Assembly (NCBI GenBank): GCA_024280145.1
Contig: JAJRQR010000090.1
Span: 1 to 53,157, forward strand
From: Bacteroidota bacterium
GTDB taxonomy: Bacteria; Bacteroidota; Bacteroidia; Flavobacteriales; Flavobacteriaceae
Direction: 5' to 3'
DNA: 53,157 bases
Position 1 is the first letter of the stretch. Each line of letters starts with the position of its first letter. This document shows positions 38,650 to 49,218 of the stretch, in pieces. The notes under the pieces are model-generated. The model was not told the DNA's origin and did no database searches. It saw only the letters and a program-made list of their open reading frames with translations. The translations under genes were made by a program, and so were the position numbers.

Positions 38650-39684
38650 TTATTTACTGGTTAGTACGATGTCCCAATGGGCAACATTATTAAAATTTAC
38701 AGGCAATTCTCCTGCTTTATAATATTTTGCTGTAGTTTCCCAAAGAGCATATTTTTTTCCTTTATAAATTTTTGAGTCACCATTGGTTGGTAAATTTATT
38801 CCAATGATAGAATGACGGTAAAAATCGCTGTTTACAATAGCTACATCGTAGTTAAAATATTTTAAAATACTATAAACAATTACGGTACGAGTATCGCAAT
38901 CACCCTTTAAATTTTTAATAAACGAAACAGGGTTTTGTATTCCAAATTTAATATTTCCAATACAACATTCAGGACAATTTTCTAGAATAGCTCTATTACT
39001 ATCGTCATAATTTTCTTCATTTGGGCAATCACCTTGAAGTACAAAAGAGTAGGGAATATCCTGAATACAAGTCACAACCATTTCTGCAAATTCCATTTGA
39101 TTTAATTTTTTCTCTTTATTTATTTTAATAAAAGTTTCCATTATTAAATCTAAACTTGGTGTATCTTTTTGCTCTAAATAATTATAAAGACTTCCCCAGA
39201 AATACTTTTTACTGGAGGGGTTAAATTGCTCTGTGTTGTTTTTTAATCGGTTATAATCTGTTTCTCGAACACTAAGGTCTCCTTTAAAACTGTTTCCATA
39301 ATTATCTATCCAACTACGATGGCTTGTGTATAAAACAGTTGTGTCATTTTCGGTTATTGTAACGGTTTTTGTAGTTTCTTCTTCCTCGTTAAAAGAGATT
39401 TTTTCTTCAGTAGTTGGGCTCAATTCACCTAAAAGCATTTTTATAATAAAAATAAAACCATAGGAGATTACATAAACAACAAGACCAGATTTTAAAAGAC
39501 TTTTAAGTGTGGTGTTTCCTAAAACTAATTTTAAAAACAAGATGGATACTGCAATTGCAAATAACATTACAGTTTTTGCAGAAAAAGAAAATGTTATATA
39601 AATAATTATAAATGCTAAACCGGATAATATACTCAGAATAAAAAACTGAAGGCATCCACTATTTTCTTTTTTAGATTTTGACAT
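38650..39684 (-). CDS. Membrane protein with transglutaminase-like domain
   Basis: Two TM segments; KGDCDTRTVIVYSILKYFNYDVAIVNSDFYRHSIIGINL resembles a Cys-His protease/transglutaminase core; ATG at 39684 overlaps the upstream stop. Confidence 0.6.
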   Translation of the reverse strand: MSKSKKENSGCLQFFILSILSGLAFIIIYITFSFSAKTVMLFAIAVSILFLKLVLGNTTLKSLLKSGLVVYVISYGFIFIIKMLLGELSPTTEEKISFNEEEETTKTVTITENDTTVLYTSHRSWIDNYGNSFKGDLSVRETDYNRLKNNTEQFNPSSKKYFWGSLYNYLEQKDTPSLDLIMETFIKINKEKKLNQMEFAEMVVTCIQDIPYSFVLQGDCPNEENYDDSNRAILENCPECCIGNIKFGIQNPVSFIKNLKGDCDTRTVIVYSILKYFNYDVAIVNSDFYRHSIIGINLPTNGDSKIYKGKKYALWETTAKYYKAGELPVNFNNVAHWDIVLTSK

Positions 39685-40661
39685 TATAGAACCATTAAAT
39701 TGCAACCTCTTATATCGCTATCGTCAAATCTACCAATAATTTCGAAACTTTCATCAGTATATACTTTTCCTAAATCTTGTGTGGCGATAAAGGAGCAAGA
39801 GTTAATATTGGCAAGATCTATGACGTTAATTCCTCCCGTTTTATTTGTGATGATGGTTCTGGCATCTTCGGTGTCACGAGTTAAAATTTTCATCCAGGGA
39901 GGGCATCTAAAAATTCCGTTTCCTTTGGAGTAGGCTTGAGAGAGAAGCTCAGTCATTCCGTATTCACTATAAATTTCTGAAACACCAAAACCTTTTTTTA
40001 AAATGTTGTGAAGTTCTTCTTTTATCAATTCTTTTCGACGACCTTTCATTCCTCCTGTTTCCATAATAATGGTGTTTTTTAACAGAAATTGCTTCATTTC
40101 AATTAAATCTAACAGCGCATACGAAACTCCTAAAAGTATTGTTTGTTGATTGGTCTTCTCTAAATATTCTAACTTCTTAATTAATTCTGAAGTATTATTT
40201 AAATAAAATCCGCTATTTGGATTTTTGGTTTGTTTAATTAAATCATCAACCATATAAACCAAGGAAGAGCCTTCGCGTTCTAAATAAGAAGGTAATAAAG
40301 CAAGAATCGTTATGTTTGCTAGGCTTCCGAAAAACTGATTGAAGCCTTCGGTAAAGCTCTTTTTATAAAGTTGTAAGTCTGAAACATAATGATTACTGGT
40401 AATGTTTCCGGTTGTACCACTGCTGGTAAAAATGGTTTCAGATGAAAGTTTTTCAGCTAAAACTTTATGACTTTTAAAAAATTGAATGGGCAAAAAAGGA
40501 ATGTCTTCAATTTTAGTTATTTTAGAAGGGCTTACTTTTAATAAATCACAGAATTCACGATATACGTTTACATTTTTATATTGAAAATGAAATATTTCTA
40601 AAGCAATTGTTTGAAAAGCTTTAGAAGAGGAAATTGTAAAAATTTTGTTTTTTAATTTCAC
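39684..40661 (-). CDS. LuxE-like acyl-protein synthetase/acyltransferase
   Basis: SSETIFTSSGTTGNITSNHYVSDLQLY; GFGVSEIYSEYGMTELLSQAYSKGNGIFRCPPWMKI; GTG start because the track start 40709 lies beyond a terminator. Confidence 0.82.
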   Translation of the reverse strand: MKLKNKIFTISSSKAFQTIALEIFHFQYKNVNVYREFCDLLKVSPSKITKIEDIPFLPIQFFKSHKVLAEKLSSETIFTSSGTTGNITSNHYVSDLQLYKKSFTEGFNQFFGSLANITILALLPSYLEREGSSLVYMVDDLIKQTKNPNSGFYLNNTSELIKKLEYLEKTNQQTILLGVSYALLDLIEMKQFLLKNTIIMETGGMKGRRKELIKEELHNILKKGFGVSEIYSEYGMTELLSQAYSKGNGIFRCPPWMKILTRDTEDARTIITNKTGGINVIDLANINSCSFIATQDLGKVYTDESFEIIGRFDDSDIRGCNLMVL

Positions 40662-40679
40662 CAGATAAAAGTAAATAAA

Positions 40680-40706
40680 AAAAGCTTCTGCGTTAACAGA
40701 AGCTTT
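40680..40706 (-). terminator. Terminator for the T9SS protein gene
   Basis: AAAGCTTCTG / CAGAAGCTTT followed by a T run on the minus strand. Confidence 0.75.
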
Positions 40707-40727
40707 CAATAAACTTAAAAAATAAGA

Positions 40728-41662
40728 CTATCTAACTACTAATTTCTTAGTGCTAGAAACTCCATTTTGAGAAATTTTCATGATATAAACACCGTTATTT
40801 AAATTAGAAATATCTAATCTTTCAGTGTTAATAGTTGTATTGATAACTTGTTTCCCTAAAACATTATAAACGGCAACATTTTTTTCTCCTACAGTTTGAG
40901 AAGAAATGTTAACATAACCATTTGCTGGATTAGGATAAACAGAAAATTGGTTTTGGTTGTTATCACCTAATCCTAAAATTCCATCAATAACAATATGGTC
41001 AAGATATAAAACTTCAGATCCAGAATTTGTTCTTACCTCAACTACCAATTGAATGGTAACACCGTTAGGAATACTAACAGATCCATTTTGCCAAACACCT
41101 TGTATAGCAAGATCGTTAATATCAGAACCAGTTGTGTTTAAAATATCAATTTCAGTTGCATTGGTTAAATCTTTAACATAAATACGCATGCGATCAGAAG
41201 CCTCTTCATTTACAGTTCCGTCACCTTCGTAACCAGTATCGTTTAAAAAGTAATCAATACCTAATGATATACCAGTATAACCAGTTAAATCTACGGTATC
41301 AAATTCAAGAATGTAGTTTCCATCAATATCACCAATACCATAACCTTGAGCTCCATCGGTAAATGCAGTAACATCTCCTGTAAAATCAGTAGTTCCAACC
41401 CAGTCCCCATCTGTTAAACCGTTAGAAGGAACATCATACGGTTCGTAACGTGCATTATAACCCATTTCACCACCAGTAGATGTGAAATCTACTTCTGGTT
41501 CGCCAACATTATTGGTTAAATCATGAGCTACAGCTGGATCCCCAGTATCTGTATATTGAACTCCCGGTACAACGGTTGGCTCTTCAAAGCTTGTAAACCC
41601 TGCAATTTGAGCAAAAGAAGCAGCACTAATTAATAAAGCTGCTAAAAAAGTAATTTTTTCAT
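40728..41662 (-). pseudogene. T9SS type A sorting domain protein, frameshifted in its signal peptide
   Basis: ATG at 41662 hits TAG after MKKLLF; one extra base restores MKKITFLAALLISAASFAQIAGF... in frame with ORF 41465-40728; C-terminal FSVYPNPANGYVNIS...KLVVR. Confidence 0.75.
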
Positions 41663-41823
41663 AAAATTTGGTTTTAATTTAATTAACTACAAATATAAAA
41701 ATAAGAAAGATTATTTTGAACTTAAATACCAATAAAATGTTACCTAATTGTTAACAATTGAGTTAGATAGAATTTCGATGAACATTATACTGTATCTTTA
41801 ACGCTTGAAAATATTAATGTTTT

Positions 41824-42507
41824 ATGAAAAAAAAAGATACCAAGATATTATTAGTAGATGATGAGCCAGATATTTTGGAGATTGTTGGATATAACCTTTC
41901 CAATGAAGGATATCAAGTTTTTACTGCAAAAAACGGAAAAGAAGCGATTTTAAAAGCAGAAAAACATCTTCCTCATTTAATAATTTTAGATGTAATGATG
42001 CCTGTTATGGATGGCGTGGAAGCTTGCGAAAAATTACGTGAAATTCCAACCCTTTCTGAAACAGTTATTACTTTTTTAACAGCACGAGGCGAAGATTATT
42101 CGCAAGTAGCCGGTTTTGAAGCGGGAGCAGACGATTATATTACCAAACCAATAAAGCCAAAATTATTGGTTAGTAAAGTAAAAGCGCTGTTGAGAAGATT
42201 TAAAGCTTCTGAAGGTACTTCCGAATTATTAACCTTAGGAAATTTAACCATTAACAGAGAAGAGTATAAAATTATTAAAGATGATAAAGTAATTAATTTA
42301 CCTCGGAAAGAATTTGAATTATTAGCATTATTAGCTTCTAAGCCCGGAAAAGTTTTTAAACGTGAAGATATCCTGAATCATGTTGGGGGAAACGATGTGG
42401 TTGGGGGCGGAAGAACCATTGATGTTCATATTCGGAAATTACGAGAAAAAATTGGAGATGAAAGTTTTCAAACCGTAAAAGGAGTTGGATATAAGTTTGT
42501 GGTCTAA
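41824..42507 (+). CDS. Response regulator, OmpR/PhoB family
   Basis: KILLVDDEPDILEIVGYNL, LIILDVMMPVMDG, winged-helix C-terminus. Confidence 0.96.
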   Translation: MKKKDTKILLVDDEPDILEIVGYNLSNEGYQVFTAKNGKEAILKAEKHLPHLIILDVMMPVMDGVEACEKLREIPTLSETVITFLTARGEDYSQVAGFEAGADDYITKPIKPKLLVSKVKALLRRFKASEGTSELLTLGNLTINREEYKIIKDDKVINLPRKEFELLALLASKPGKVFKREDILNHVGGNDVVGGGRTIDVHIRKLREKIGDESFQTVKGVGYKFVV

Positions 42508-43550
42508 TGGGAAGAATATTTACACGTACCTATAAATTTGCATTGATTACCTCTGTTTCAATCACCGTTTTACTTTCATTGGTAACGGGCTTGTTTTTTT
42601 ATATTCAACAAATTTTTTATGTCTGGTATTTTGTAATTGAAGTATTAGTGACATTTTTAGTTTCGTTTTTTATTATTCAATATCGGGTAGAAAATTTTAT
42701 TTATAATAGGATTAAAAAAATATACGACGATGTGAGTTTGTTGGACACTTCCACTTTAGGGCAGCAAAAAATCACCACCAATATGGAAACACTTACCAAA
42801 GAAGTGGAACAATTTGCACGTCATAAAAAATTAGAAATTGAAGTGTTAAAAATTCGTGAAAATTACCGAAGAGAATTTATTGGTAATGTATCCCACGAAC
42901 TTAAAACACCGCTTTTTACTGTACAAGGCTATTTAGAAACCCTTTTAGATGGGGCTTTGGAAGATGAAAATGTTAGAGAAAAATATTTAAAGAGAGCCTC
43001 AAAAGGATTGGAACGTCTTATTTTTATTGTAAAAGATTTAGACATGATTACCAAATTAGAAGTAGGTGATTTGAATCTTGAAAAAGAAGAATTTGATATT
43101 ATAGAACTCATCAATAATGTTTTTGAATTACTTGAAATTAAAGCTTCCAAACAAAATATCTCCTTAACATTCGACCGAGTTTATTCTGAAAAAATTATGG
43201 TTCTGGCAGATAAAGATCGCATACAACAAGTACTTTCTAATCTGATTGTAAATTCTATTAAGTACGGAAGAAACCAAGGAACCACTGAAGTGAGTATCGA
43301 GAATTTAATTATGAATAAAATATTAATTCGAGTAACCGATAATGGTGAAGGAATTAAAGAAAATAAAATTCCTCGTTTGTTTGAACGTTTTTATAGAGTC
43401 GATAAAAGTGGCTCTAGAGAACAGGGCGGAAGCGGTCTTGGACTTTCAATTGTAAAACATATCGTAGAAGCGCATAACGAAAAAATTTATGTAGAAAGCC
43501 AATTTGGGATAGGTTCAGAGTTTTCATTTACTCTTGAAAAGGTGGAATAA
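42507..43550 (+). CDS. Sensor histidine kinase, PhoR-like
   Basis: FIGNVSHELKTPLFTVQGYLETLL; FYRVDKSGSREQGGSGLGLSIVKHIVEAH. Confidence 0.96.
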   Translation: MGRIFTRTYKFALITSVSITVLLSLVTGLFFYIQQIFYVWYFVIEVLVTFLVSFFIIQYRVENFIYNRIKKIYDDVSLLDTSTLGQQKITTNMETLTKEVEQFARHKKLEIEVLKIRENYRREFIGNVSHELKTPLFTVQGYLETLLDGALEDENVREKYLKRASKGLERLIFIVKDLDMITKLEVGDLNLEKEEFDIIELINNVFELLEIKASKQNISLTFDRVYSEKIMVLADKDRIQQVLSNLIVNSIKYGRNQGTTEVSIENLIMNKILIRVTDNGEGIKENKIPRLFERFYRVDKSGSREQGGSGLGLSIVKHIVEAHNEKIYVESQFGIGSEFSFTLEKVE

Positions 43551-44585
43551 TTCTGAAAAATCAGTAGTGTTTTCTTCTGTTTTTAATCCTGAAAAATTAA
43601 CCACTTCTTTTATCTTATCAATAATAAAATCTTTTTGACTACAATAAGGTGCCATTCTTAATTCACACATTCTTTGAGCTAAATAAATTTGTTCGTATTG
43701 CCCTGGAGTGGGAATAAAAAATGCTTTTTTTTCTAAAACAGCCAAATCCATTATCGTAGTATATCCCGAACGAGAAACAATCAATTCGCTTTCATTGATG
43801 GTTTTTTCAAGTTCAGAAGTAGTCATATAATTATAAATTGTAATATTTTCTTGTTGTACTATTTTTTGATTTTTTTCAACAACTCCTCTAACTAAAACTA
43901 CTTTATAATTGCTATGTTTAAATTCTTTTAGCATTAATTCTTCAAACAAAGTTCGTTGTGTTTCGGGTCCCGAAATTAAAACCAACACATCGTATTTTAT
44001 GGGGAGTTTTTCCTTTTTCATTCTACTTAAAACTCCTGTGTATTTTAAATTAAGATTAGTGGTTTTAAGGTGCCCCAATCGTCCGCTTAAATTTGTATAT
44101 CCTTCTGAATCTGGCACCCAACAAACATCAAATTTCCTGATAATATGATAGTGTAGTTTTTTGCTAATAAATGAGGATCTTCCGGCCATGATATTTACTT
44201 GATGCGTGATATAAACCGAAGGGATTTTTTCATTCCGAACCCCAAAACGATTGTCACTGATAATACCGTCTATTCTTCCTTGAACAACCAGTTTTCGGGT
44301 TTCTAATTTTTCTCGTGCAACAATTCGTTTAAGTGAAGGAACATTTGACAATAAATTCCAAATTAATTTGCTACTGTTTTTAGGGTATTTGATGTTATAA
44401 GAAGGCAATTGGAGGGTTTCTAATGTTGGGAATTCCTTCCGAAGTAATTTCAAAGCAGTACCATCTGAAGCGATTATTACCTTAAAGCCATCTTTTAATA
44501 GTGCAATAACAATAGGAATACAGCGAGTTGCGTGACCCAAACCCCAATTAAGTGGAGCGACTAAAATGGTTTTACCTTTTCCCAT
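43524..44585 (-). CDS. Glycosyltransferase of MurG/GT28-like fold
   Basis: ILVAPLNWGLGHATRCIPIVIALLKDGFKVIIASDG; SRSGYTTIMDLAVLEKKAFFIPTPGQYEQ. Confidence 0.88.
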   Translation of the reverse strand: MGKGKTILVAPLNWGLGHATRCIPIVIALLKDGFKVIIASDGTALKLLRKEFPTLETLQLPSYNIKYPKNSSKLIWNLLSNVPSLKRIVAREKLETRKLVVQGRIDGIISDNRFGVRNEKIPSVYITHQVNIMAGRSSFISKKLHYHIIRKFDVCWVPDSEGYTNLSGRLGHLKTTNLNLKYTGVLSRMKKEKLPIKYDVLVLISGPETQRTLFEELMLKEFKHSNYKVVLVRGVVEKNQKIVQQENITIYNYMTTSELEKTINESELIVSRSGYTTIMDLAVLEKKAFFIPTPGQYEQIYLAQRMCELRMAPYCSQKDFIIDKIKEVVNFSGLKTEENTTDFSELFHLFKSK

Positions 44586-44654
44586 AAAACAAAGGTAGGA
44601 TAATATTCCCTGAATAATAATTACTTAATTTCGCAAAAATAAAATAAGACGATT

Positions 44655-45329
44655 TTGGGAAGTAAAAACAAGTTAAAACGCTTTAAGGAAAACGAAACTT
44701 TTTCGAATGTAATTCAGCCGACTAGAGAAGATGTTTTAAATAATTCTTTAGATTTAAAAGGAAATTGGAAACAAAATTTCTTTAAAAATGACAACCCGAT
44801 TGTGTTGGAGTTAGGTTGCGGAAAAGGGGAGTACTCGGTAAATCTTGCAAAAATGTTTCCCGATAAAAACTTTTTAGGAATCGATATAAAAGGAGCTCGT
44901 TTTTGGAGAGGAGCAAAAACTGCTTTAGAAGAAAATATACCCAACGTTGGATTTATGCGAACTCAAATAGAATTAGTTGATTACTTATTTGATGAAAACG
45001 AAATAGATGAAATCTGGATCACTTTTCCAGATCCACAAATAAAATACAAGCGCACCAAACATCGAATGACCAATCCAGATTTTCTGGAAAAATACAAGAA
45101 AATACTAAAACCAGACGGAGTAGTACATTTAAAAACCGATAGCGAATATATGCACGGTTATACCTTGGGGTTATTACAAGGTATGGGCTTAGAGATAGAA
45201 TACGCACACCACGATGTGTATGGAACAACCAATGCTCCCAAGGAAGTAACCGATATTCAAACCTATTATGAAAGTCAGTATTTAGCGGTTAATAAAAAAA
45301 TTACTTATTTGAGATTCCATTTTTCTTAA
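44655..45329 (+). CDS. trmB: tRNA (guanine-N7-)-methyltransferase
   Basis: PIVLELGCGKGEYSVNLAKMFPDKNFLGIDIKGARFWRGA; WITFPDPQIKYKRTKHRMTNPDFL. Confidence 0.95.
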   Translation: MGSKNKLKRFKENETFSNVIQPTREDVLNNSLDLKGNWKQNFFKNDNPIVLELGCGKGEYSVNLAKMFPDKNFLGIDIKGARFWRGAKTALEENIPNVGFMRTQIELVDYLFDENEIDEIWITFPDPQIKYKRTKHRMTNPDFLEKYKKILKPDGVVHLKTDSEYMHGYTLGLLQGMGLEIEYAHHDVYGTTNAPKEVTDIQTYYESQYLAVNKKITYLRFHFS

Positions 45330-45367
45330 TTTGAAAATTGGTATATTACCACGTTAAATAATCCTTT

Positions 45368-45997
45368 ATGGCTTTTGTTTATTATTTATTTTTCGGAATA
45401 ATTGGCGCTATTACCGCCACATTTTTACCAGGATTATTAAATATGTATTCTGCAAAAATAAGCATGACCGAAGGTAAAAAAAGAGCCTTTCTTTTTGCTG
45501 CGGGAGTTTCTTTTGCAGTGTTGATTGAAACCTTAGTCGCTTTATTTTTCGCAAGGTTTTTAGATAAAAATCCAGACGTAATTGCGATACTTCAAAAAGT
45601 AGTTTTAGGAGTTTTTATTAGTATGACTATTTATTTCTTTTTTATTGCAAAAGACGTTCGGAAACAGCCTACTAAAGAAGTGAAAATCTCAAAGTCAAAC
45701 TTGTTTTTAAGAGGTTTTTTATTAAGCATTATCAACCTTTTGCCCATTCCATTTTGGGTTTATATTAGTATTACATTTAGATCTCTTAAATGGTTTTCTT
45801 TTTCGCATTTAAGTATTGTCGCTACAGGAATAGGTTCTTCTATAGGAACTTTTATAATTATGGTAGCCTACATTTGGTTTTTTAGACCTAAAGAAGAAAA
45901 TCAAAAATCGATGAATGTAAATATGAATTATTTAATAGGAATTGTCACCGCAATTATTTCTGTATTTACTTTATTGAAAATCATTAAAACTATGTAA
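45368..45997 (+). CDS. LysE family translocator
   Basis: GAITATFLPGLLNMYSAKISMTEGKKRAFLFAAGVSFAVLIETLVALFFA. Confidence 0.85.
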   Translation: MAFVYYLFFGIIGAITATFLPGLLNMYSAKISMTEGKKRAFLFAAGVSFAVLIETLVALFFARFLDKNPDVIAILQKVVLGVFISMTIYFFFIAKDVRKQPTKEVKISKSNLFLRGFLLSIINLLPIPFWVYISITFRSLKWFSFSHLSIVATGIGSSIGTFIIMVAYIWFFRPKEENQKSMNVNMNYLIGIVTAIISVFTLLKIIKTM

Positions 45998-46332
45998 TGC
46001 CAAAAGAAACTGGTTTTTTTGAAAAAGTATATGAAGTAGCAACAAAAATCCCCTACGGAAGGGTAACATCTTACGGAGCAATTGCCAGTTATTTAGGAAG
46101 CCCAAAAAGCGCCAGAATGGTAGGGTGGGCAATGAATGCTTCTCATTTAAATCCAGATGTTCCTGCACATCGTGTAGTAAATCGAAAAGGATTATTAACA
46201 GGGAAACATCATTTTGAAGGCACCAATTTAATGCAGCAATTACTGGAAAGTGAAGGTGTTGAGGTAATTGAAAATCAGATTCAGAATTTTGAAAAACTAT
46301 TTTGGGATCCTTCAAAAGAAATTAATTCGTAA
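45997..46332 (+). CDS. Alkyltransferase-like (Atl/MGMT-family) protein
   Basis: VATKIPYGRVTSYGAIASYLGSPKSARMVGWAM; PAHRVVNRKGLLTG has Ala in place of the catalytic Cys. Confidence 0.93.
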   Translation: MPKETGFFEKVYEVATKIPYGRVTSYGAIASYLGSPKSARMVGWAMNASHLNPDVPAHRVVNRKGLLTGKHHFEGTNLMQQLLESEGVEVIENQIQNFEKLFWDPSKEINS

Positions 46333-46366
46333 TAAATTTTATATATTTATCCAAAGTTATCCCCTA

Positions 46367-49218
46367 ATGAAAAACAAAATACTTCTTCTTTATTTTCTTC
46401 TTTGTTTTTCTATTTCTGCATTTTCACAACAATATTTTTTTAAGAATTATGGCGTTGATGAAGGAATTTCGAGTAGTGAAATATTCGACATCATTCAAGC
46501 AAAAGACCGAACATTATGGCTTGCCACCTATTTTGGAGTTAGCAACTTTAACGGTACAGAATTCACTAATTATAATAAAGAAAATGGACTAAGTGGTAAT
46601 ATAGTAAGAACAGTTTTTGAAGATTCAAAAAATAGAATTTGGGTTGGCTTTTGGGGCGACGGAATTAATTATATCGAAAATGGGAAAGTACATCAAATAT
46701 CAGACCCTATATTAGAGGAATATCCTTCAGCAATCCAGTTTTTTGAAACCCCAGACGGTACTATTTGGATTTTTGGTTCTAAAGCAATTATGCAATATAT
46801 TAATGGTGAAATAAAGTTAGTTTACACTACCAAAGGGCCTAAAGATTATGCTATACCTAATGATGTTATTCAGACCAAAGATGGTACTATTTGGGTAGCA
46901 ACTTTAGGTAGGGGTATTGCTAAAATTACTCCTTCACCTTTCAAAATAGAAATGATTAACGCCCATAATTCTACCATTAATAATATTTGCTATTCACTTT
47001 TTGAAGATGCTGATGGTTCTATTTGGATTGGGTCTTATGGTAGTATTTTTAATTATAAAAACGAAAAATTAAAAGTATATGCACTACAAGGTAAAAGGCA
47101 TAGGAATAGAGTTGGGAGTATTGATGAAGATGAAAAAGGGCAACTTTGGCTAGGACTTTATGGAAACGGAATGGCGATTTATGATAAAAAAGAATCGTTT
47201 AAAATTATTAATTCTTCCAATGGATTATCAGATGACTATACCTATAAACTTTTGATTGATTCAGAAAAAATAAATGGATTATTTCACAGAATAACGGACT
47301 TTCAAAATTTAGAGATTTTGCATTTGTTTACTATTCAGAAAAAGAAGGATTGCCTAACAAACAGGTGAACGATTTTGCTATTAGTAAAGGAGATACTCTT
47401 GTATTAGCCACAAAAAGAGGAATTGTTAGTTTTTCTAATGGTGAGTTTTTTAATCAGAAATTAAATGATGAATATGTACATGCAGTTGCTTTTGATGCAA
47501 ATAATGAATTATGGTGTACAACTACCAAGAAATATGGAAAAGTAGCTGAAAAATTAAAAGATCATATACCAGAAGAAACCTTTTATGACATCGTATTAAA
47601 AAAGGATAGCACGCTTTTATTTGCTGGAGAGTTTAACATTCAAGAAATTAAAAAAGACAAAGTTAAAACCACTAGAGTTTTCGATTTAAAAGCAAGGGAT
47701 TTAATGAACTTAGGTAATAAAACGATTATCGCGACTTCCTATGTTTTAAAAGAATATGATAAAGGAAAGGTAAAAGCTATTACTGAATTACCAGAAACTA
47801 TTAATACTTTTTTAGAAATTTCTGAGCTTTCAGATACCGAATTTTTTGCAGGTACTTTAGATGAATTAGTGTATATTAAATTAATTGATACAAGCTACAC
47901 ATATAAATTATATTCAAGAAATAAATTTCCTTCCATTCGCGATTTTAATTCCTTATTGGTAGATGAAAATAACTTATGGGTTGGATCATCATCGTCTCTT
48001 TCTAAAATAAATATTGATTATCTAATAAATAAAGATTCTATAGTTGTAGAAACCTATGGAAGAGACATTGGTTTTATTAAAGGTGAACCCGGAAAAGCAA
48101 TTGCAAAAATTAACAACACTATATATTTAGGAACATCTAATGGATTATTAGAATTTTCTCCATTAAAATTCAATAAAAGCACCATTGCGCCAGATTTAAA
48201 ATTAAAAGAAATTGCTTTGTTTTCAGAAAAACTGAACGATAGTCTGTATTTAAATAATAATAAAATTACACTGCCCTATAATAAAAATCACTTAACATTT
48301 AAGCTCACCGCAGTTTCTTTAACCTACCCTGAAAACATTCAATATAAGTACCGTTTAAAAGGATTGAGGAATAGTGAATGGTCAAGTCCAATACATAATC
48401 GGGAGGTGGTTTATTCCTATTTGCCACCTGGGAGTTACACTTTTGAGTTTACTGCTGACAATGGTTTTGGAGTTTGGCAAGAAACGCCAAAAACATATAG
48501 TTTCGTAATTGAATTACCCTTTTGGAAAACCGATTGGTTTAAGTTTTTATTATCAGGATCAGTTTTAATATTGGGATTGTCTTTTGTTTATTTTACTCAA
48601 AGAAGAAAGAAAAATGATCAAAAAAAGTACACCATGGCATTATTAGAAGCCCAAGAAAAAGAACGTAAAAGAGTGTCAAAAGAACTTCATGATGGTGTTG
48701 GACAAAAACTACTTTTAATTAAAAATTCGCTTACTCTAAATCCTACAAAAACTTCAGATATTGTAGATTCAACGATTGAAGATATTAGGTCTATCTCAAG
48801 AAATCTTCATCCCGTGCAATTAGAAAAATTTGGACTTACAAAGGCAATCGAAAATATTGTAGAAGATCTAAATGATTTAACTACTATTTTCTTTTCAGAC
48901 GAAATAGATAATATTGATAACTTTTTTCCAAAGGAAAAAGAAATATATTTGTATAGAATAATTCAGGAATGCATCAATAATATTATAAAACATTCCAATG
49001 CGACAGCGGCCCGAATTGTCGCAAAAAAAGAAGGGAATAAAGTCACAATCACCATTCAAGACAATGGAAAAGGTTTTAATTTAGACGAAAGTTTAAACAA
49101 ACAAAAAAGCTTTGGACTTAAATCTTTACAAGAAAGAGTAGATTTCTTAAAAGGAAAAATTAGTTTTAATACCGAAGAAAATAAAGGAACCATCGTAACA
49201 ATAACATCCTACAAATGA
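46367..49218 (+). pseudogene. Beta-propeller sensor histidine kinase (HisKA_3 type), frameshifted
   Basis: ORFs 46268-47368 and 47350-49218 join if one A is added at 47265-47270, giving DSEKNKWIISQNNGLSKFRDFAFVYYSEKEGLPNKQ; ELHDGVGQKLLLIKNSL. Confidence 0.85.

Noticed and set aside
40662-40709. ATG at 40709 as start of the LuxE-like gene
   Set aside because: It lies beyond the terminator hairpin of the upstream T9SS gene (40680-40706), so translation from there would cross it; GTG at 40661 is more plausible.
45971-46315. 114-aa antisense ORF over the Atl-like gene
   Set aside because: The sense gene has clear family motifs; the antisense ORF does not.
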